From positions 1 to 32,324 of the forward strand of contig WOGZ01000352.1 of assembly GCA_009733775.1 (NCBI GenBank): a stretch of DNA of 32,324 bases, in the 5' to 3' direction. Position 1 is the stretch's first letter. Each line of letters begins with the position of its first letter. Positions 19,651 to 29,038 of this stretch are shown piece after piece. The DNA is from Alectoria sarmentosa. Its lineage: Eukaryota; Ascomycota; Lecanoromycetes; Lecanorales; Parmeliaceae. A program made the translations under genes and the position numbers. The notes under the pieces are model-generated. The model worked only from the letters and a program-made list of their open reading frames with translations. It was not told the origin of the DNA and did not search any database.

Positions 19651-21819
19651 CTGGCTTGGTGGTTTCAGGGGTGATGGATTTAAGGGGGTGAGTGTGGGTA
19701 TCGTACCCTCCTGCTGCCCCTTCAGTTGGCGTTGTGTTTTTGTGGTCTCGTGCTCGTGCTCCTTGTTCATTTAATCAATCATTGATACGGCCAGCTCAGG
19801 TTTTTGGCGCCGAAGAAAATGGGACGCTGGGCCTTTTTTTGTTTTTTTTTTTTTTTTTTTGTGTGTGGGAAGTCATTGGTTACGAGATACTGTTTTCGTT
19901 TGTCGGCCTGTGGAATGTGTGCCGCAAACTGACTGACTGATTGTTAATGCTTGCATACTCGAATGCACACGTCACACACACATAAATGAGGCTATACAAA
20001 TGACGTACGTAGGCAGTGATCGGGCCGTCCCAAACGCCAGGGCTAATAGCGAATAGAGGCCCGAACAGGCATATCCTCGTTACCCCAGCGCTAAGAAAAA
20101 CTCCCATGTCCGTACGTACGACATAGCCCCGAAGTAAAAATGAGGCTATATACACAGGCGTGGGTGGGTGGGTGGGTGGGACAAGAATGCAGTGGCTCTG
20201 AAAAAGAGATGGAAATCGAATCAAGAGCGCCATTGCCTGGTGTAGGACGGGCATATGTATATATCGCTCCATCATGAAGGACACGGTGTCTTTTGCTATG
20301 ATTGCTTTTTTGAAATCTTTTATGCGATAGGTTATGTGTCATGGCTACCATGCTCTGACCTTTTATGCAACTCACTATCACAGAGCTCGAAAACCCGTCG
20401 GTCTGGGGGTGCGCTTTTTCATCGTCTGGGCGTTCCCTGAGCTGGAATTTTTTCTGAACGTGAACAATGTGCTTCGCTGACTGACTGCTGTGTTGGGTCC
20501 GGGCGATATACCTGATCTGATCTGATACGATCGTTCCCGCACTTCTGTTTGAACGCGCTTGAGCTCGGTTTGAGGAGTCTCTTTTCTCTCGTCTCGGCGT
20601 TTGAATCATATGTAGTGAATTGTTGCCGGGCGAGCGAAATGATTCTTTTGGGATGGCATAGCGCATCGCATCGCATCGCATCGCAGTGCAGCTCTTGGGT
20701 TTGGGGGTGATGAGATGGGTAGAAGTGGGGTTTCAAGGTCGATGAGAAGGGAGGGGGGGGGGGATTGGTGAGGATTCGGATTTGGCAAGATTGAGGGTTC
20801 AGTAGAGGAGGGATTGGGTGGTGTTGTTTGTGGTGATGGGGTTTGCTTTCGGGGGGGGAGGGGGTTTCTGGTGGATGGTCGTGAATTTTTGTGCCTAGGG
20901 TAGGTGATCTGTACGTGCGGAGGAAAATTGGTTTGAATGGTTTGGTTTGTTTTTGTAGGTCGTGGCTTTGGACTTTGAACTTTGAACCGATTGGTATGTG
21001 AAGTTCTCATCACGCAGAACTTGATTTTTCTCAAACTTTCAATTGATTTTTGGGGCTCAACTGCAGCCTTTTGTTACTGCCATTCAAAGTCCGATTTGGC
21101 TTTCTCTTCACCACCTCCGCACCCTCCCTCCCTCCTGCGTCGTACGTATTTGAATCCGCCCCCCCCCACCCTTCCTTCCACACAGGGTTCATCACGACCG
21201 GTCAAAGATTCCATAAGCTTGGGAACCATCGGCGCATCGGTCGGTAACCACGGCGGCGTTGCTTGGCCCAGCGCACAATGTTAGATCGCCGCCCGCCTGT
21301 CCCATCTGCTCATCTATCTTATAGTGGTGGAGAAGGAGACCCTCGGTTGGAAGCAGCCGTTGTCTGGGGTCGTGGGGTTTCGGTCTGGATTTGTTACGCA
21401 AGCGAGATGGCGTGGCTGGGCGGAAGGGAATGATTACTTTTCATTGGCGAGAGGTTGGGGGTGCGAGACGGAGGGGGGGGCGGCGGAGTGGGTCTGCGGA
21501 GTGGGGATGTAAGGGGGGATGGGATTGGGTGTTGTGTTGCCAGCGGTTGGGGAAAAGGGGAGTTTATGATTGGGATTTTTTGGGGGAATTTGGGGAATGT
21601 GTTGGTGAGTTATTCTAGTTCTGGTTTGAATCGCCAACGGCCGAACGCTCTATTTTTGTATGCAGAGTCCATGCGACCCCTCTGTACAAGATTTATCTAT
21701 CTGTGACCCTAAACCGGTATCCATGTCTCTGAGCATACTGTCTCATAAAGCGGTCTTGGGCTGTTATAGAGCCGTCTCTGCATCATTCTCCGAGTCTGAT
21801 CTGAGGCGTGGACTTCTAA
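19651..21819. other. Low-complexity intergenic region, no supported gene
   Basis: It holds a poly-T tract (19,842-19,860), a GGGT run near 20,161-20,178, a GCATC pentamer run (about 20,664-20,686), several homopolymer G runs (20,752-20,763, 20,850-20,862, 21,470-21,480) and a C run near 21,160. A 196-codon minus-strand frame at 20,091-20,681 crosses simple repeats, has no domain and is not accepted. No RNA gene was recognised. Confidence 0.55.
19994..20056 (+). repeat. Dispersed repeat, copy 2 (first copy at 10,918-10,976)
   Basis: It matches the sequence just past the PTH11-like gene over about 60 bp, including CCAGGGCTAAT and GGGCCGT with the same order. Here it lies in the low-complexity region with no gene next to it. 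Confidence 0.7.
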
Positions 21820-22382
21820 GGGGAGAAACTCTGTTGAGCGGGTGGGCGGGTTCTGTGGTGGTCAGACGAGGAGGATGGTTAAGGTCCGTTGGATACGAGT
21901 GAGTCGTGTAAAGTGCTTGAGAGCAGAGGCTTCTGGTGCTTAGCTGGATGAATGAAACGCCGTCGGGCGGGGTTTTGGTATGGGATTGTAGGGGCCGGCT
22001 GTCGAGGTCTATTTGTTGGAATCTGATGCTGCACTACCCCTCAGTGGCAAATGTCATATGCAAAATGTCATATGTGTCATGGTACTAGCGTCCTTTTGCT
22101 ACTATATAAGTAGCCTTCACACCACTCCTTAGCTAGACAATCAATCCACTGTTGGAATATGATGATGGAATGTGAAGGATGGATTGATTATTCTCCCAAA
22201 GCTCCCCTGGAGCGAACCCTATATACAGTACTAATCATGTGGCTGGCATGGCAACAGGCCGGAGGAGGCTGGGAACCAACCATCTTTTCAACATCCACAT
22301 ACCATCAAATCCAACACTATTGCCTATGAGAGGGTTGTGTATGGTGTTTGAGTGGAGAGCCGTTTTAGTGTTCGTGGAAAGG

Positions 22383-22403
22383 AAACCCCGTCGGGCGGGG
22401 TTT
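22383..22403 (+). repeat. Perfect palindrome of the array, followed by T run
   Basis: Arms AAACCCCG and CGGGGTTT pair perfectly around a TCGGG loop and are followed by TT. This is the cleanest hairpin of the family. Confidence 0.85.
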
Positions 22404-22622
22404 TTATCTATGAGGTTGTACGGAGTGAATAGTCAAGACCTATAGAATAGGAACGGACTGTACACGACAGTTGAGATGACCGACTTCTGATGTATACGAA
22501 AACGAAATACCGCCCGACGGGGGTTTTCTTTTCATCGCTGTATGAGGCGGACGATTTATTTGGACTTGGTAAATAGGAATATATCGAGGTTTTCGGTGGT
22601 TACCCAGGAGGAAACCCCGGTA

Positions 22623-22653
22623 GAGGAAAGCGCCAGTCCGATTGGGGCTTCCT
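22623..22653 (+). repeat. Long-arm palindrome of the array
   Basis: AGAGGAAAGC and GCTTCCTCT nearly pair outside a CC/GG continuation, around an AGTCCGATT loop. The outer arms differ from the AAACCCCG type, yet pairing is kept. Confidence 0.65.
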
Positions 22654-23170
22654 CTGTGCTGTAGTGGGGGTTTAGATGATTAAGACCTATATGGTTGAAG
22701 CGGAATTTACGTAGCAGTCAAACGGAGAGGCTTCTGCTGCTTTTTCCAAGAGGAAGGCCCAGTCGGACGGGGAGATCCCTCATATTATAGTGTGGCGTGG
22801 ATGATTAAGACCCACAGGATACGAGTGGATTATATGTGATACTCAAGAGAACAGGCTTCTGAGGCTTACTCAAGAAGAAGGCCCAGCCCCACTGGGGCTT
22901 TCTCTGTTGAAGGAATTTGCGATCTCAAGTTCCTATGCAATCTGGCGGCAGCTAGTGATTCCCTGATTTTCAAAAACATGAGCTTAGGGCGCGTGGACTA
23001 ATCTCATGCGGTGTAGGCCGTAGATAAAATCGATTTACAAGACTAGGTAGGAAGAATCAACAGATCTAAACGTAGCGAGAGATTCCTACCGATTTTGTTT
23101 TTTAACCAACACAAGCTTCACGCCAGCACATGCCACCCATACTGTGTGTGAAATGTATTGGCGTAAGGGA

Positions 23171-23195
23171 CGAAACCTCGTTCGACGAGTTTTCG
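23171..23195 (+). repeat. Lone palindrome related to the array
   Basis: CGAAA..CTCG and CGAG..TTTCG arms pair around TT; a T-rich stretch follows the arm. The same outline as the array palindromes has different stem bases. Confidence 0.7.
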
Positions 23196-23273
23196 CCTTT
23201 GAGGCATACAACACACCACAGCCATTTCTTCCCCTTCGTGTTCAAGTTTAGGGAATGCATTAGAGAAATAGAT

Positions 23274-23305
23274 GGAAAAACTCCATCCGACGGGGTTTTC
23301 ATTCC
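23274..23305 (+). repeat. Lone palindrome related to the array
   Basis: GGAAAAAC.CC and GGGGTTTTC.TTCC pair imperfectly around a CATCCGAC loop. The loop contains CCGA, as several array loops do. Confidence 0.65.
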
Positions 23306-23386
23306 AGAACACCAGACAGCAGACAACGAGGGAGTTATTCCTTCCATCCCATGCATGTGTCTAAGTAGCGCATCAGCATTGAAGAT

Positions 23387-23410
23387 GGAATCTCGTCGGA
23401 CGAGTTTTTA
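23387..23410 (+). repeat. Lone palindrome related to the array, with a core downstream
   Basis: CTCGTC and GACGAG pair around a single G, followed by TTTTTA. A GACGGATGATCAAAATCTAG stretch downstream is a degraded copy of the array core. Confidence 0.7.
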
Positions 23411-23697
23411 TCTTGTCGTAATATAAGACGGATGATCAAAATCTAGAGGATAAAAGGGGACCACGTATAATAATTAAGAGAATTGAGTTCGGATGCTCAT
23501 CCAACACGCTCAACTATTTGATCAGTCCGTTCAAACCTTCAAATCATATCAAAATGAAGCTACTCACATAGTTTATGGTTTATCAAGTGTCAGACGAGTC
23601 AGAAAGGGACAGTTCAACAAAAAGGTCGAACAAAAATAACATAGTGTTAACATAATTAGTAAAAACGCAACTTTCACTTCAGAAAAAAGGGATATCA

Positions 23698-23905
23698 ATC
23701 AGCCCTGTTGTTACCAAAAGCACACTCAAACAAGTCAGATATTCATCACAAACACCCTCACACAAACCCAGGTCTGCATTAGTCCATTAGGCCGTCCGTC
23801 CGTCCAAATGCTAGACTGTTTCATGTACAGTCCGTCCAAACGTCAGACGGTCCAATGAAACCAACTCGACTAATAGTCTGGAGGCTGAAGTCGGACCACT
23901 GGGCG
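23698..23905 (+). repeat. Approximately 200 bp direct repeat, left copy
   Basis: It shares TCAGCCCT, CAGATATT.ATCACAA, CTCACA, CCGTC, CAACTCGAC and CGGACCA.TGGG with 29,247-29,440, in the same order and orientation. The first two landmarks are 38 bp apart here and 36 bp apart there. A (GTCC)n expansion accounts for most of the length difference. Divergence is substantial. Confidence 0.55.
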
Positions 23906-24627
23906 ACTTATACTTCTCCAAAAGGATGCCCTAGTCTGATTGGAACCTCCTCTGTGTTGCAGTACGGGGTGGATTTATTAAGACTTATAGGATACAAGCG
24001 GTTTGTATATGGCAGTCAAGAGAAGAAACTTCTCCTACCAAAACGAAAACCCCCTCCGATGGGGCTTCAGCTCGATGAGTACAAGGCGGATCGTCGAGAT
24101 TTATAGGGTACGAGCGGACTTTATGTGGCAACTAAGAGGAAACTCTTCTTAGGAGAGGCTTCTGACGCTTATTGAAGGCGAGATCTTGGTCGGAGTGGGG
24201 TTTTCTCTCGGGCGTGTTGTCGATGCTCGATGAAGATACATGTTGCTGATGGAATGAGATAAAGTTGTGCTTCGGAAGACCACGCTTTTTGAATCGTACA
24301 CCTTACAGCAATCGAACAACGTGACTTTTCAACGACGACACCTCCCCCCCCCCCACCCCTTGAGGATCTCTTTATAGGATGCAAGATGCCGTTGGTTTTG
24401 CAAACCAAACTATTTGCAATTTCAAGGGCGGCGCTGCTTTGGAAGCGTTTGCGACTTTCAATACTCAATTTACAACCTACTCATATTGAAACACGCTCTT
24501 TGACCTTGCAGGGTTAGACGGCTGATACATGAATAGGCTTCACGGCCGTTCTTTCATAGTCGATACAATTAGATTATACCACACATAGATTACACCATCC
24601 TATGCACTCTAGGCTACGCACTCTAGG

Positions 24628-24656
24628 GGAACACCCATCGCGGCTGGGGCTTCCTC
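24628..24656 (+). repeat. Lone palindrome related to the array
   Basis: GGAACACCC and GGGGCTTCC pair imperfectly around an ATCGCGGCT loop; CTGGGGCTTCCTCT repeats the right arm seen at 22,640 and 22,890. Confidence 0.6.
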
Positions 24657-25320
24657 TTTCACGCACACCGAGCCGAGATCGAAGCACACGGGCCCCTTAT
24701 TGCCAGCCAAATAACAGAACAGGGAAACAGAACCGAATAGATCTATAGAACGTTTGAATGACTTCCATATCAACGACTGCATCCTAGCTTTCTTAACAAA
24801 ATGACAAGGGTAGTCACAGAACAACACATACCTCGGAGAGCGCTCCAAACGAGACCTTTTAAGACCTTACACCTCGGCTCATCAAACGCGATTCGTGATT
24901 ACGGTATGGCGTTTTATCAAGTCACTCGACTTTTATGATCCTGGGGGCTTGTTACGTTCAAGACCCTGTCTGCAACGTGCCCATCGTGGTACAAGGATGC
25001 CGATGGTGTTGGCAAAAGAGGAGTTGGGGTTCGAGCTACCTTCGAGAACATGCTCGACGTAGTCACAGATGTTGTGGCTAGGAAATGATGTCCGGCGGGA
25101 ATGTGAAACAAAGGGGCTTTGGTCTAGGTGTTGATATGTTCGACGCTGGAGAGGAGTTGAGTTTGTTGCAGAGTATTCGTGGGCCAATATCTAGAGAGAC
25201 TTGAGATATTGTTCAAGCATAGTCACTTTTTCCAATCCTCTCTTCTTTCCAATCCCATATTTCTGCAAATGCATGCGCCTTATTCTATGCTTCCATTGCA
25301 CCCAGTCCACGATCAATGAA

Positions 25321-25345
25321 GAACCTCGTCTGGGACGAGGCCTCC
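25321..25345 (+). repeat. Lone palindrome related to the array
   Basis: CCTCGTC and GACGAGG pair perfectly around TGG, followed by CCTCCTTTTT. It has the same CTCGTC-type stem as 23,387. Confidence 0.7.
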
Positions 25346-25529
25346 TTTTTGGCCCATGACAAGCACAAGACATTTCCTCGCACGACCAAGACTCCGACCC
25401 CGATTCGTCACACCTGCTTCTATTCGACTGCCACAGCTTGATTCCATTTGACCAACGGTTGAAAAATGGTGATGAGCCCGCAGCTGAAGGCCAAAATGGT
25501 AACAGGTTTTCCGCTTCGGGGCTTGCGGG

Positions 25530-26372
25530 TCACCGGCATGGTGCCAGACAACCACAGTGTTGGTCTCCTACCGACCCCAAAGCTATATGGGCTAGACTAC
25601 CTTTGGTCTGACAGGTATCGAGCCACAGAGCAGCAGGGCCAGGTATGGACCCCTCTTTCCTGAGGGCAGAACATCTTGGGATACACAGCCCGACTCCGAG
25701 GGAAGACGCTTCTGGTATGTCCGCGGCGGCGATCGACTGTTGCGTAGCGGGCACTTCCATCACTCCAAACCTTCCTTCTGATATCATAACTCTTGTACCC
25801 ATAAGTGGCCAAATTCAGGGGCGACATAGGGTTTGGCAGACTGAAACCAGTGCTTGGGTATTCACAGAGACGATTCCACAGGTACTGATCGGATATCTTC
25901 GCCCACCAGGCATGCGTTCGAATCTGACCGGCCACATCTTCCAGTTCTGGGCGGACATCGTCTCCTCTCTTGAGGGCATCGAACCATCCAGAAATCTGTT
26001 GTCCACGGCTTTGATGGTGGGAATCCGGGCAGGCATGTCTTCCGCCCTGAGACGGTTTGCGACATCTAGCAACAGAATGGAGTACACAGTAGATGGGCGA
26101 TAAGCGACAATGAACGTGGCACCATTCATTCGAAATGAAGCCAACAGTGTCCAGTAGCATTGAGTGCGGAGTAGAGTCTGGTCACTCACGACGTGAGATT
26201 CTGTGGGCCTCATGAACGGCACCAACGGCATCAACTTCGAAGTGGAGGCTCTGATGGTAGCCACGTGGCGCATATCCACCTTGTCGCCTACTTTCAGACC
26301 TGCAGTACTATAGATGACATCGAGCGCCCTGGACTCCACAATCCTCTGGCGGACCACCATCGTTGCACTCAA
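25530..26372 (-). pseudogene. Unrecognised protein, third reading frame of the minus-strand group (one nonsense codon)
   Basis: An open stretch of 185 codons (26,372-25,815) is followed, in the same frame after a single TGA, by about 95 more codons to 25,530. Read through, this is about 280 residues with ordinary amino acid composition, no signal peptide and no clear membrane segment. I recognise no domain. Notable stretches are STAGLKVGDKVDMRHVATI, LLRTQCYWTLLASF, and YSILLLDVANRL. The TGA could be CGA to TGA by one transition. Its first codons overlap the end of the upstream frame (26,369), which is in a different register, so the two may once have been one protein of about 420 residues split by a one-base indel. 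ATG candidates are at 26,360 and later. A structural protein of an integrated element is one untested possibility. Confidence 0.5.
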
Positions 26373-26788
26373 ATTTCATAGAAGCGTATCCTGTCGAGGG
26401 TTTGCTCGAAAGTCGCTAATTGAGTGATATTGATTGGTTCTTTCAGAAGGTCCAAGTCGAGTTCCACGGGCTCAGTCACCTCCACGTCCTTGTCTGATGG
26501 GTCAGTAGGTACATCCAATAAGAATCTACTCAATCTAGAACGAGCGTAGGTAATGATAGTGTTGTTGATGATCTTTAACGTGAGCGCTTTCTTCGGCAAT
26601 GTCGCCACATTCATCGTGAGTGGCCCTGGTCCCCCAACATCAGTCGCAAAGTTGACAAGATAGGGGAAAGCTTCGTAGGCTGTCATCAGAGGTCCCAGGT
26701 GGTAGAGGTTCAGCTTTTCGATGTCTGAATGAGGTTCGGAGTTGATGGCGATGCGGGATGAAGCGGCCTGTCTCCCCAGAGCTGCTTT
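26369..26788 (-). pseudogene. Unrecognised protein, second reading frame of the minus-strand group
   Basis: The frame is open from 26,788 (just after a TAA) to a TGA at 26,369, about 139 codons; its first ATG is at 26,686. The coding look is good from 26,750 onwards, with stretches such as DIEKLNLYHLGPLMTAYEAF, LVNFATDVGGPGPLTMNVAT, ALTLKIINNTIITYARSRL and an acidic VEVTEPVELDLDLLKEP. No known domain is seen. Because upstream codons also look protein-like without an ATG, it may be joined to the first frame (ending 26,710) by an intron with the CTTAAC motif at about 26,795 or by a lost frameshift. It ends within the start of the third frame. Confidence 0.5.
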
Positions 26789-27369
26789 TTAACGTTAAGA
26801 GGGCCGGGCATCTTCTCGGTGTTGGCGTTGGAGGCTCGCTTCTTCCTGGATTTGGCACGAATGATAGATCCATCGTCCTGGGAGGTGGTAGCTACTGCAG
26901 CCGCCGGCGAAGACTGATGCTTCTTGCATGTAGCAGGTAAGATTGCAGTGCCATCGTCTTCTTCGGCCTTGCGCTTAGTTGGCGAAAACGACTCAGATGG
27001 CGGTGACACTTGTTTCGCTGGATTGGAGGACTCCGATTGTGGCATCGTAGCTTGGATGTCTTGAAGGGCTGCAATGATGGACGAGGAAGGCTTTGGAGAT
27101 CGAATGCGTACTTCTGGTGCCTGAATGATTGCAGCTTCCATTCTCAGGCGCTCTAGGTGCCCGCGGCAAAGTATCGCTTCTTTCATTCTGGTGGAGAAAA
27201 TCAGGTTCGTGCTCGCACACTCGTCGTACAAGGCCTCCAGTCGATCTGAGTAGGCCTGCATATTATCAGTACAGCTCGCCAAACTAATCTTGACAACCTT
27301 GTCAAGCACAACGTCGATCTTCTTTTCAGCCGACGTGGCATACTTGGTCAACTTCTCTTCGTGACTCAT
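26710..27369 (-). CDS. Unrecognised basic, Ser/Lys-rich protein, first frame of the minus-strand group
   Basis: From the ATG at 27,369 this frame encodes 219 residues. An in-frame ATG at 27,456 would add a hydrophobic 29-residue start that looks less natural. Residues 1-85 are helical and charged (EEKLTKYATSAEKKIDVVLD; later DNMQAYSDRLEALYDECAS), consistent with a coiled coil. The second half is Pro/Ser-rich with two basic clusters resembling nuclear signals, SPTKRKAEEDD and KSRKKRASN. No domain is recognised. It is divergent from the Ulp1 relic, sharing a 430 bp spacer. It may be the N-terminal exon of a longer protein that includes the next two frames, since the three follow one another within 20-100 bp. 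Real expression is uncertain. Confidence 0.5.
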   Translation of the reverse strand: MSHEEKLTKYATSAEKKIDVVLDKVVKISLASCTDNMQAYSDRLEALYDECASTNLIFSTRMKEAILCRGHLERLRMEAAIIQAPEVRIRSPKPSSSIIAALQDIQATMPQSESSNPAKQVSPPSESFSPTKRKAEEDDGTAILPATCKKHQSSPAAAVATTSQDDGSIIRAKSRKKRASNANTEKMPGPLNVKKQLWGDRPLHPASPSTPNLIQTSKS

Positions 27370-27796
27370 CTCCAAATAGGTTGGTTTGTACATAACAAAA
27401 ACAAGCACAAAGACATAAAGCTTGGAATCTGGTAAGAATTCACCATGGTTGCGCAAGCTTTTACTCAGCCCAGATCTAAGACATCGCTTTAGGAATCAGC
27501 ACGGCAATCTGCCTCCCGGTAGTTCGTGAAACGCACCGTATCGTAGGCCAGGGGAGACGACGCTGTCGGACGGAGTTGGCTTCTTGGCGTGGTGGCAGTT
27601 GCAAATGATGGTTCTGTTGGACGTCAGCATGACAACCTACCTCTGACAGGTGATGAAACACCGTCAAAAAGATTTGAACCCTCCAACATACACACCCTGA
27701 GTCTCCTTTTTACGCAAGATACTCCATCTGGAGCAGCACCCTTTCCATCTGTAGCTTCTGTATGGGGCTGTAAAGTATCAATTAGACTGAAAAAAT
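27370..27796. promoter_or_regulatory. Divergent spacer between the minus-strand group and the Ulp1 relic
   Basis: This 430 bp lies between two head-to-head coding regions and so would contain both promoters. A GACGACGCTGTCGGACGGAGT stretch near 27,555 weakly recalls the array palindromes. No clear TATA box or operator-like site was seen. Confidence 0.4.
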
Positions 27797-29038
27797 TTGG
27801 TTACCAGCCACCTACATCGTAGAGTCTACATTCAACATGTCGTCTTCTTTCCTATTCAAACATGGCCTTCTACGCGAGCTTCTGAAGCAGATCAAAGCCC
27901 AAAAATGGAGCATAGGAGCGCAAAAGTTGGCGGAGCAAACGGAGAGCAAGCACGCCTTAGATGTGATCGCAAATCCCTGCGTGGATTTTTCCCTGAGGAG
28001 ACTGGTCAGGCCAATCAGTACCTCCATTTTATCCAGGAAAGACTTGGACTGAATCTCATTGAAACTTTCCCCAGGCCTGATGTGAATCCATTTCTTGCCA
28101 CAGCCGGAGAATACGTGGCAACATTGCCTGGCCATCCAGCACAGGAAGCGAGGATCGAGGGCGGGCGAAAAAACGATGAGATGCTGTGGGGCGCATTCTG
28201 CAATAGCGTGGGCTACGAAGTCAGCTTTAGGGACTGGCATGCAGTTACTTACGCCTTCAGACGTACATCAAAAAGAGAGCAACTGAAGCCTCCGGGTATC
28301 GAGAGGCTTTCAAGAACATGCTTGATCAGCGTCTTACCGGACTCATGGCTAGAAAAGCTGGACGCCGTCCTTCTCAAGAACTCTGCGTTCGAGGTCGTTG
28401 CCAACTAGAATCAAGTCTAGATCACCAGGGGAGACATAGCCACCATTTTTCCTATCAGCGCCATGAGATCTGTGTCGTCCAATAGCCCAAAAGGCTGGCT
28501 TAATGATAGCATGATAGACATTTTGCTGGAGATCATGGCCGCGTCCAGGAACAAGCGCCACCGTATGCAGAACACCGTGTTTGCCATTAGCTTTGTGGTA
28601 GACAATCTTTTCAAAATACATCCCAAAGCCGGTGCAAAGGGACTTGGCCTCGACGATTCCACTCTCCACGACATTGATCTGCTCTTCTTTCCCACACACG
28701 TGGGTAGCCACAGGATGCTGATCGCTGCGTTTCCCAGAACACGGTCTCTAGAGCTCTGCGATTCCTTGAAGACTGGAAAACCCAGCCAACTCACAGCAGT
28801 GCGAGATTGGATCAAGGCTGTGAAGGGAGAAGTGCCGACTGAAACATAGGATATGAAGGAAATGAATTGTCCCCAACAAAATGACAGCTCTTTTTGTGGG
28901 GTCTCCGTGTGCATCAATGGGATTTTTATCCCCTTGGGAGAGGAGATATTCGGAGCATACCCCCAAGAGGATGGTGATTTTCTCAGACAGCATGTTGCGG
29001 CGGTCATTTGCAAAACAGAGCACCCTGATGGAGCATAG
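27797..29038 (+). pseudogene. Ulp1/SENP-type (C48) SUMO-protease domain protein, interrupted by stops
   Basis: C48 enzymes are cysteine proteases that cut SUMO-like modifiers; this domain is also found in many transposon-encoded proteins. The frame is open from 27,797 to a TAG at 28,406. A second TAG (28,418) and a third (28,847) lie in the same frame, which then runs to 29,038. The order is correct: ITRGDIATIF, then WLND (28,496), then His in GSHRMLIAAF (28,709), Asp in LELCDSL (28,760), Gln in CPQQND (28,877) and Cys in SSFCGVSVC (28,895), with Gln six residues before Cys as in the family. The usual Trp after the catalytic His is Arg. All three stops could be CAG to TAG. An N-terminal region of about 200 residues has no recognised domain and may start in another frame (an ATG at 27,837). 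Inactive as it stands, unless the stops are spliced out or read through. Confidence 0.82.

Larger units (their letters stand above)
21820..24215 (+). repeat. Degenerate array of about 120-140 bp units with a palindrome and a conserved core
   Basis: Units share three parts in order. The first is a GC-rich inverted repeat followed by T or TTC-rich sequence. The second is a core resembling AAGACCTATAGGATACGAG. The third is a GGCAGTCAAGAG-like stretch leading to GGCTTCTGATGCTTA and AAGAGGAAG before the next palindrome. Cores are seen near 21,873, 22,427, 22,673, 22,799, 23,427, 23,969 and 24,088. Palindromes are near 21,955, 22,383, 22,505, 22,623, 22,750, 22,875, 23,920, 24,044 and 24,175. The best-preserved stretch, 22,623-22,904, has palindromes about 125 bp apart. 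A non-matching insertion of about 0.4 kb (23,480-23,880) interrupts the array. It has no coding content, and I do not recognise the family. Confidence 0.75.
24216..25529. other. Intergenic stretch with isolated palindromes, no gene
   Basis: It contains a poly-C run near 24,340, two GCACTCTAGG copies near 24,604-24,627, and two lone palindromes (24,628 and 25,321). Open frames of 60-99 codons carry no motif. Some of the sequence may be the tail of the unknown minus-strand gene that ends near 25,530. Confidence 0.5.

Noticed and set aside
20091..20681. 196-codon minus-strand open frame
   Set aside because: It crosses GCATC and GGGT simple repeats, has no domain, and overlaps other frames of similar quality.
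22383..22405. Hairpin plus T run as a rho-independent terminator
   Set aside because: This is a bacterial mechanism; the same hairpin occurs in a tandem array with no genes upstream.
21820..24215. Array resembling a CRISPR locus (palindromic repeats at intervals)
   Set aside because: Repeats are degenerate and spacers are themselves homologous to each other; the genome is eukaryotic with introns.
26360..26380. Programmed -1 frameshift between two minus-strand frames
   Set aside because: No X XXY YYZ heptamer is in register within the two-codon window, so an indel is simpler.
27640..27700. GGTTCAAATC on the minus strand as a tRNA B box
   Set aside because: The flanking T stem pairs poorly, and no matching A box or cloverleaf can be drawn.
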